A stretch of DNA of 8,542 nucleotides from the NCBI GenBank assembly GCA_947074165.1, contig CAMTOT010000116.1, positions 1 to 8,542 of the forward strand, read 5' to 3'. The notes under the pieces were generated by a model. The model ran no database searches, was not told the origin of the DNA, and saw nothing but the letters and a program-made list of their open reading frames with translations. The stretch is from an uncultured Bacteroidales bacterium (GTDB lineage: Bacteria; Bacteroidota; Bacteroidia; Bacteroidales; JAUNSR01). Position 1 is the first letter of the stretch. Each line of letters begins with the position of its first letter. This document shows positions 6,670 to 8,542 of this stretch, piece after piece. The position numbers and the translations under genes are program-made.

Positions 6670-8392
6670 TCTTTTTATCTTCTGATGTTTTCGGGTTAAT
6701 AATCTGTGTTTTACCTTCTGTATCACGGTAGAACATCGGTCTGTCAGGGTTGAAAACTCTTTCTCCGCGAGGTTTAGACTCTCCCATCCCTTCACGAAGC
6801 TCAAGTTTACCTTCAGCGTTTCTTACAAAATTACCCGACTCAGTGCCGCGACGGAAAGGTTTTCTTTCACTGTCACCTTCACGTTTAAATCTGTCGTCTC
6901 TGCGGTCAGATCCGTAAGGCTTTCTTTCTCTGTCGCCTTCGCGTTTGAATCTGTCTCCGCGATCAGACCCGTAAGGTTTTCTTTCTCTGTCACCTTCACG
7001 TCTGAAGCTTCTTTCGCCACGTTCAGAATCAAATGGTTTTCTGTCGCCTTCGCGTTTAAAGCTGTTTTCACGTCTTGCCGGACCCGAAGATCTTCTGTCA
7101 GAACTGTGAGAATCTCTTCTTGGAGCTCTTCTTTCTCCTTTGTTATCAAAAGAGCGCTCTTTTCTAAGTTTATTTTTTAGCTTAGCGTCAGTTTCTTCAA
7201 CCTCGAATTTCTCTTCTTTTACAAACTCGCCACCTTCAGCTTTAAATGATTTAAGCTTACCGTCGAAGATTTCGTATTTTCTGAACTCACAGTCAAGTCC
7301 ACCATTCATAAGAGCTATTTTTTCACTTGGTTTAAGTCCGATCTTGTCAAAACATTCCTCTTTGTAGCTCAATACCCAAGCGTCATATCCTTTAAACTTG
7401 TGTTTAAGGGTACTTCCGATCATTTCATAAAGATTAAGAATATCTTTTGATGAAATACGCTCACCGTAAGGAGGGTTCACTACCATAGTTGTGTTGGCAG
7501 GTACATTTATATATTGCTGGAATGGTTTTGTAGATAGTGTTACATATCTTGACATACCGGCAGATTTGATATTTGCCTCAGCTATCGATATAGCGCGTGG
7601 AGAGATATCAGAGCCGTATATTTTAAACTCAAATTCGCGTTCGTTTGTTTCGTCGTTGTAGATTGAGTCGAAAAGATCCTCATCGTAATCTTTCCATTTT
7701 TCAAAAGCAAATCCCTGTCTGTATATTCCCGGAGGTGTGTTAGTTGCGATCAAAGCAGCTTCTATAAGAAGAGTACCCGAACCACACATCGGATCCATAA
7801 AGTTTTTCTGTCCGTTCCAACCTGTTTTTAGAATCATACCGGCTGCAAGAACCTCATTAAGTGGAGCTTCAGTCTGCTCTACGCGGTAACCTCTTTTATG
7901 AAGAGATTCACCAGAAGAGTCTAATGAAAGCGTACAGGTATGACCTGCGATATGAAGATTTAGAGAAAGATCAGCGTTAGTAAGGCGTACAGACGGACGT
8001 TCTCCAAATTTCTCCTGGAAATAGTCCACAATAGCGTCTTTAGCTCTGTATGTTACAAATTTAGAGTGGCGGAATTCATCAGAAAAAACAACCGAATCAA
8101 TAGAGAAGGTTTGTTTTTTATCCATATAATCCTCCCACTTGATAGATTTTATGATTTTGTACACTTCGTCTGTATCTGCCGCAGAAAATGTTTTAATCGG
8201 TTTAAGAATGCGAAGAGCTGTGCGCAGGCAAATATTCGCTCTGTACATCATCTCTTTATTTCCTATAAACGAAACCATACGTTTACCAATCTCAACCTCT
8301 TCGGCTCCTAATTCGGTAATCTCTTTTGCCAGTACGTCTTCCAATCCCTGGAATGTTTTGGCAATCATCTCAAATTTTTCCTTTTTTACCAC
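6659..8392 (-). CDS. rlmL: THUMP-domain RlmL-like 23S rRNA (guanine-N2) methyltransferase with charged C-terminal tail
   Basis: COG0116-type S-adenosylmethionine-dependent RNA methyltransferase, 577 residues; E. coli RlmL methylates G2445 of 23S rRNA. Residues about 10-60 form the N-terminal ferredoxin-like part (MIAKTFQGLEDVL from 9), and the THUMP RNA-binding domain runs to about 160. The Rossmann methyltransferase has motif I MDPMCGSGTLLIEAAL (199-214), the SAM-binding acidic GSDISPRAI (260-268) and catalytic motif IV NPPYGER (306-312). The catalytic domain ends near 385. The second methyltransferase half of E. coli RlmL/K is absent, replaced by about 190 disordered residues rich in R, K, E, D, G and S, with four repeats at 445-514. 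The start is GTG at 8392; an in-frame stop lies 9 bases upstream, and the only early alternative is ATG at 8368 (residue 9). GTG is favoured because KFEM-type residues precede this point in relatives I remember. The exact target base is inferred. It follows the acetyltransferase gene by 40 bases. Confidence 0.9.
   Translation of the reverse strand: MVKKEKFEMIAKTFQGLEDVLAKEITELGAEEVEIGKRMVSFIGNKEMMYRANICLRTALRILKPIKTFSAADTDEVYKIIKSIKWEDYMDKKQTFSIDSVVFSDEFRHSKFVTYRAKDAIVDYFQEKFGERPSVRLTNADLSLNLHIAGHTCTLSLDSSGESLHKRGYRVEQTEAPLNEVLAAGMILKTGWNGQKNFMDPMCGSGTLLIEAALIATNTPPGIYRQGFAFEKWKDYDEDLFDSIYNDETNEREFEFKIYGSDISPRAISIAEANIKSAGMSRYVTLSTKPFQQYINVPANTTMVVNPPYGERISSKDILNLYEMIGSTLKHKFKGYDAWVLSYKEECFDKIGLKPSEKIALMNGGLDCEFRKYEIFDGKLKSFKAEGGEFVKEEKFEVEETDAKLKNKLRKERSFDNKGERRAPRRDSHSSDRRSSGPARRENSFKREGDRKPFDSERGERSFRREGDRERKPYGSDRGDRFKREGDRERKPYGSDRRDDRFKREGDSERKPFRRGTESGNFVRNAEGKLELREGMGESKPRGERVFNPDRPMFYRDTEGKTQIINPKTSEDKKNED
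6851..7060 (-). repeat. Four in-frame 54-60 base repeats encoding the FKREGDRERKP motif
   Basis: Inside the rlmL tail, units of 54, 57 and 60 bases plus a partial fourth of 39 encode FKREGDRKPFDSERGERS (445-462), FRREGDRERKPYGSDRGDR (463-481), FKREGDRERKPYGSDRRDDR (482-501) and FKREGDSERKPFR (502-514). Unit lengths are all multiples of three. Between the second and third units most base differences are synonymous (CGT/CGC, GGT/GGC, AAA/AAG, GGG/GGA, GAT/GAC), with only two substitutions (R/K and G/R) and one inserted residue. This indicates that the peptide motif is kept while DNA identity decays, rather than a fresh slippage expansion. Confidence 0.9.
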
Positions 8393-8432
8393 TGTGTATA
8401 TTTATTTACTCTATATTTTTTTATCTGTATAT

Positions 8433-8542
8433 TTATTTCTTAAGTCTTGGCTGGCGTATATTAGCGCCGGCAGGTACGTCGTCAGTTACCCATATATTAC
8501 CGCCTATTGTGGCATCGTCACCGATTGTTATTCTGCCAAGTA
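8433..8542 (-). CDS. Serine O-acetyltransferase-like hexapeptide protein, 3' end only
   Basis: Reading leftward from 8540, an open frame encodes 35 residues ending in a TAA at 8435-8433; the gene continues past the right edge. The visible sequence, LGRITIGDDATIGG followed by NIWVTDDVPAGANI, shows left-handed beta-helix hexapeptide periodicity (I-G-D-D-A-T, I-G-G-N-I-W) and the closing V-P-A-G turn found at the C-terminus of serine acetyltransferases of Bacteroidota. Such enzymes make O-acetylserine from serine and acetyl-CoA for cysteine synthesis. With so little sequence, another hexapeptide acyltransferase is possible, so no symbol is given. It lies 40 AT-rich bases upstream of rlmL on the same strand and is the first visible gene of the leftward cluster. 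The short RQPRLKK tail is basic. Confidence 0.75.
   Translation of the reverse strand, partial: LGRITIGDDATIGGNIWVTDDVPAGANIRQPRLKK

Noticed and set aside
6823..7149. Minus-strand open frame of 108 codons overlapping the rlmL repeat region in another frame, with Lys/Glu-rich repeats.
   Set aside because: It stays open because repeat units are multiples of three bases. Selection is visible in the rlmL frame, and the frame has no independent start signal or known family.
8066..8311. Plus-strand open frame antisense to the rlmL THUMP region.
   Set aside because: Lies wholly opposite conserved coding sequence, and the product resembles nothing recognisable.
47..8542. Mobile elements, CRISPR arrays, defence or toxin systems, tRNA/rRNA genes, riboswitches.
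   Set aside because: No transposase or integrase, spaced direct repeats, attachment-like repeats, cloverleaf with CCA end or recognised aptamer was seen on either strand. Nearly every base lies in a conserved housekeeping gene.

Overview
The window looks like chromosomal core sequence from a member of the Bacteroidota, most probably Bacteroidales. Four things point there: a prolyl tripeptidyl peptidase very close to the Porphyromonas gingivalis PtpA type, a DUF6427-like membrane protein beside purD, a stand-alone MnmD, and AT-rich gene starts that mostly lack Shine-Dalgarno sequences. One gene also carries a Bacteroides-type -7 box (TAnnTTTG). The genus cannot be fixed from this sequence alone. 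Coding is very dense, with no gene-free stretch over about 65 bases.

Positions 1-46 are not biological. They match the end of an Illumina P7 oligonucleotide, an 8-base i7 index and the complete TruSeq read-2 primer site. Genomic sequence starts at 47, so this is an untrimmed contig end.

Plus strand (110-1735): a TIGR01777/SDR39U-type nucleotide-sugar-epimerase-like protein, followed after 39 bases by mnmD, a tRNA wobble-uridine methyltransferase with its own promoter-like box.

Minus strand (8542 down to 1724): six tightly packed genes reading leftward. They are the 3' end of a hexapeptide-repeat serine acetyltransferase, an RlmL-like 23S rRNA methyltransferase with a long charged repeat-bearing tail, ptpA, purD, a polytopic DUF6427-like membrane protein and a YqaA-type DedA-related membrane protein. 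Gaps are 40, -11, 28 (including the spacer before the purD start), 35 and 1 bases, so one polycistronic unit with at least two coupled junctions is likely. Its main promoter would lie beyond the right edge. The unit meets mnmD tail to tail with a 12-base overlap containing a perfect short palindrome.

The genes serve housekeeping roles: purine synthesis, rRNA and tRNA modification, peptide scavenging, sulfur amino acid synthesis and membrane maintenance. They do not form one evident pathway. I found no mobile element, CRISPR array, defence island, toxin-antitoxin pair or RNA gene, and no convincing new system. The points most worth a second look are the adapter, the repeat tail on the rRNA methyltransferase, the corrected ptpA start and its substrate-recognition residues, the possibly leaderless mnmD, and the purD/DUF6427 pairing.
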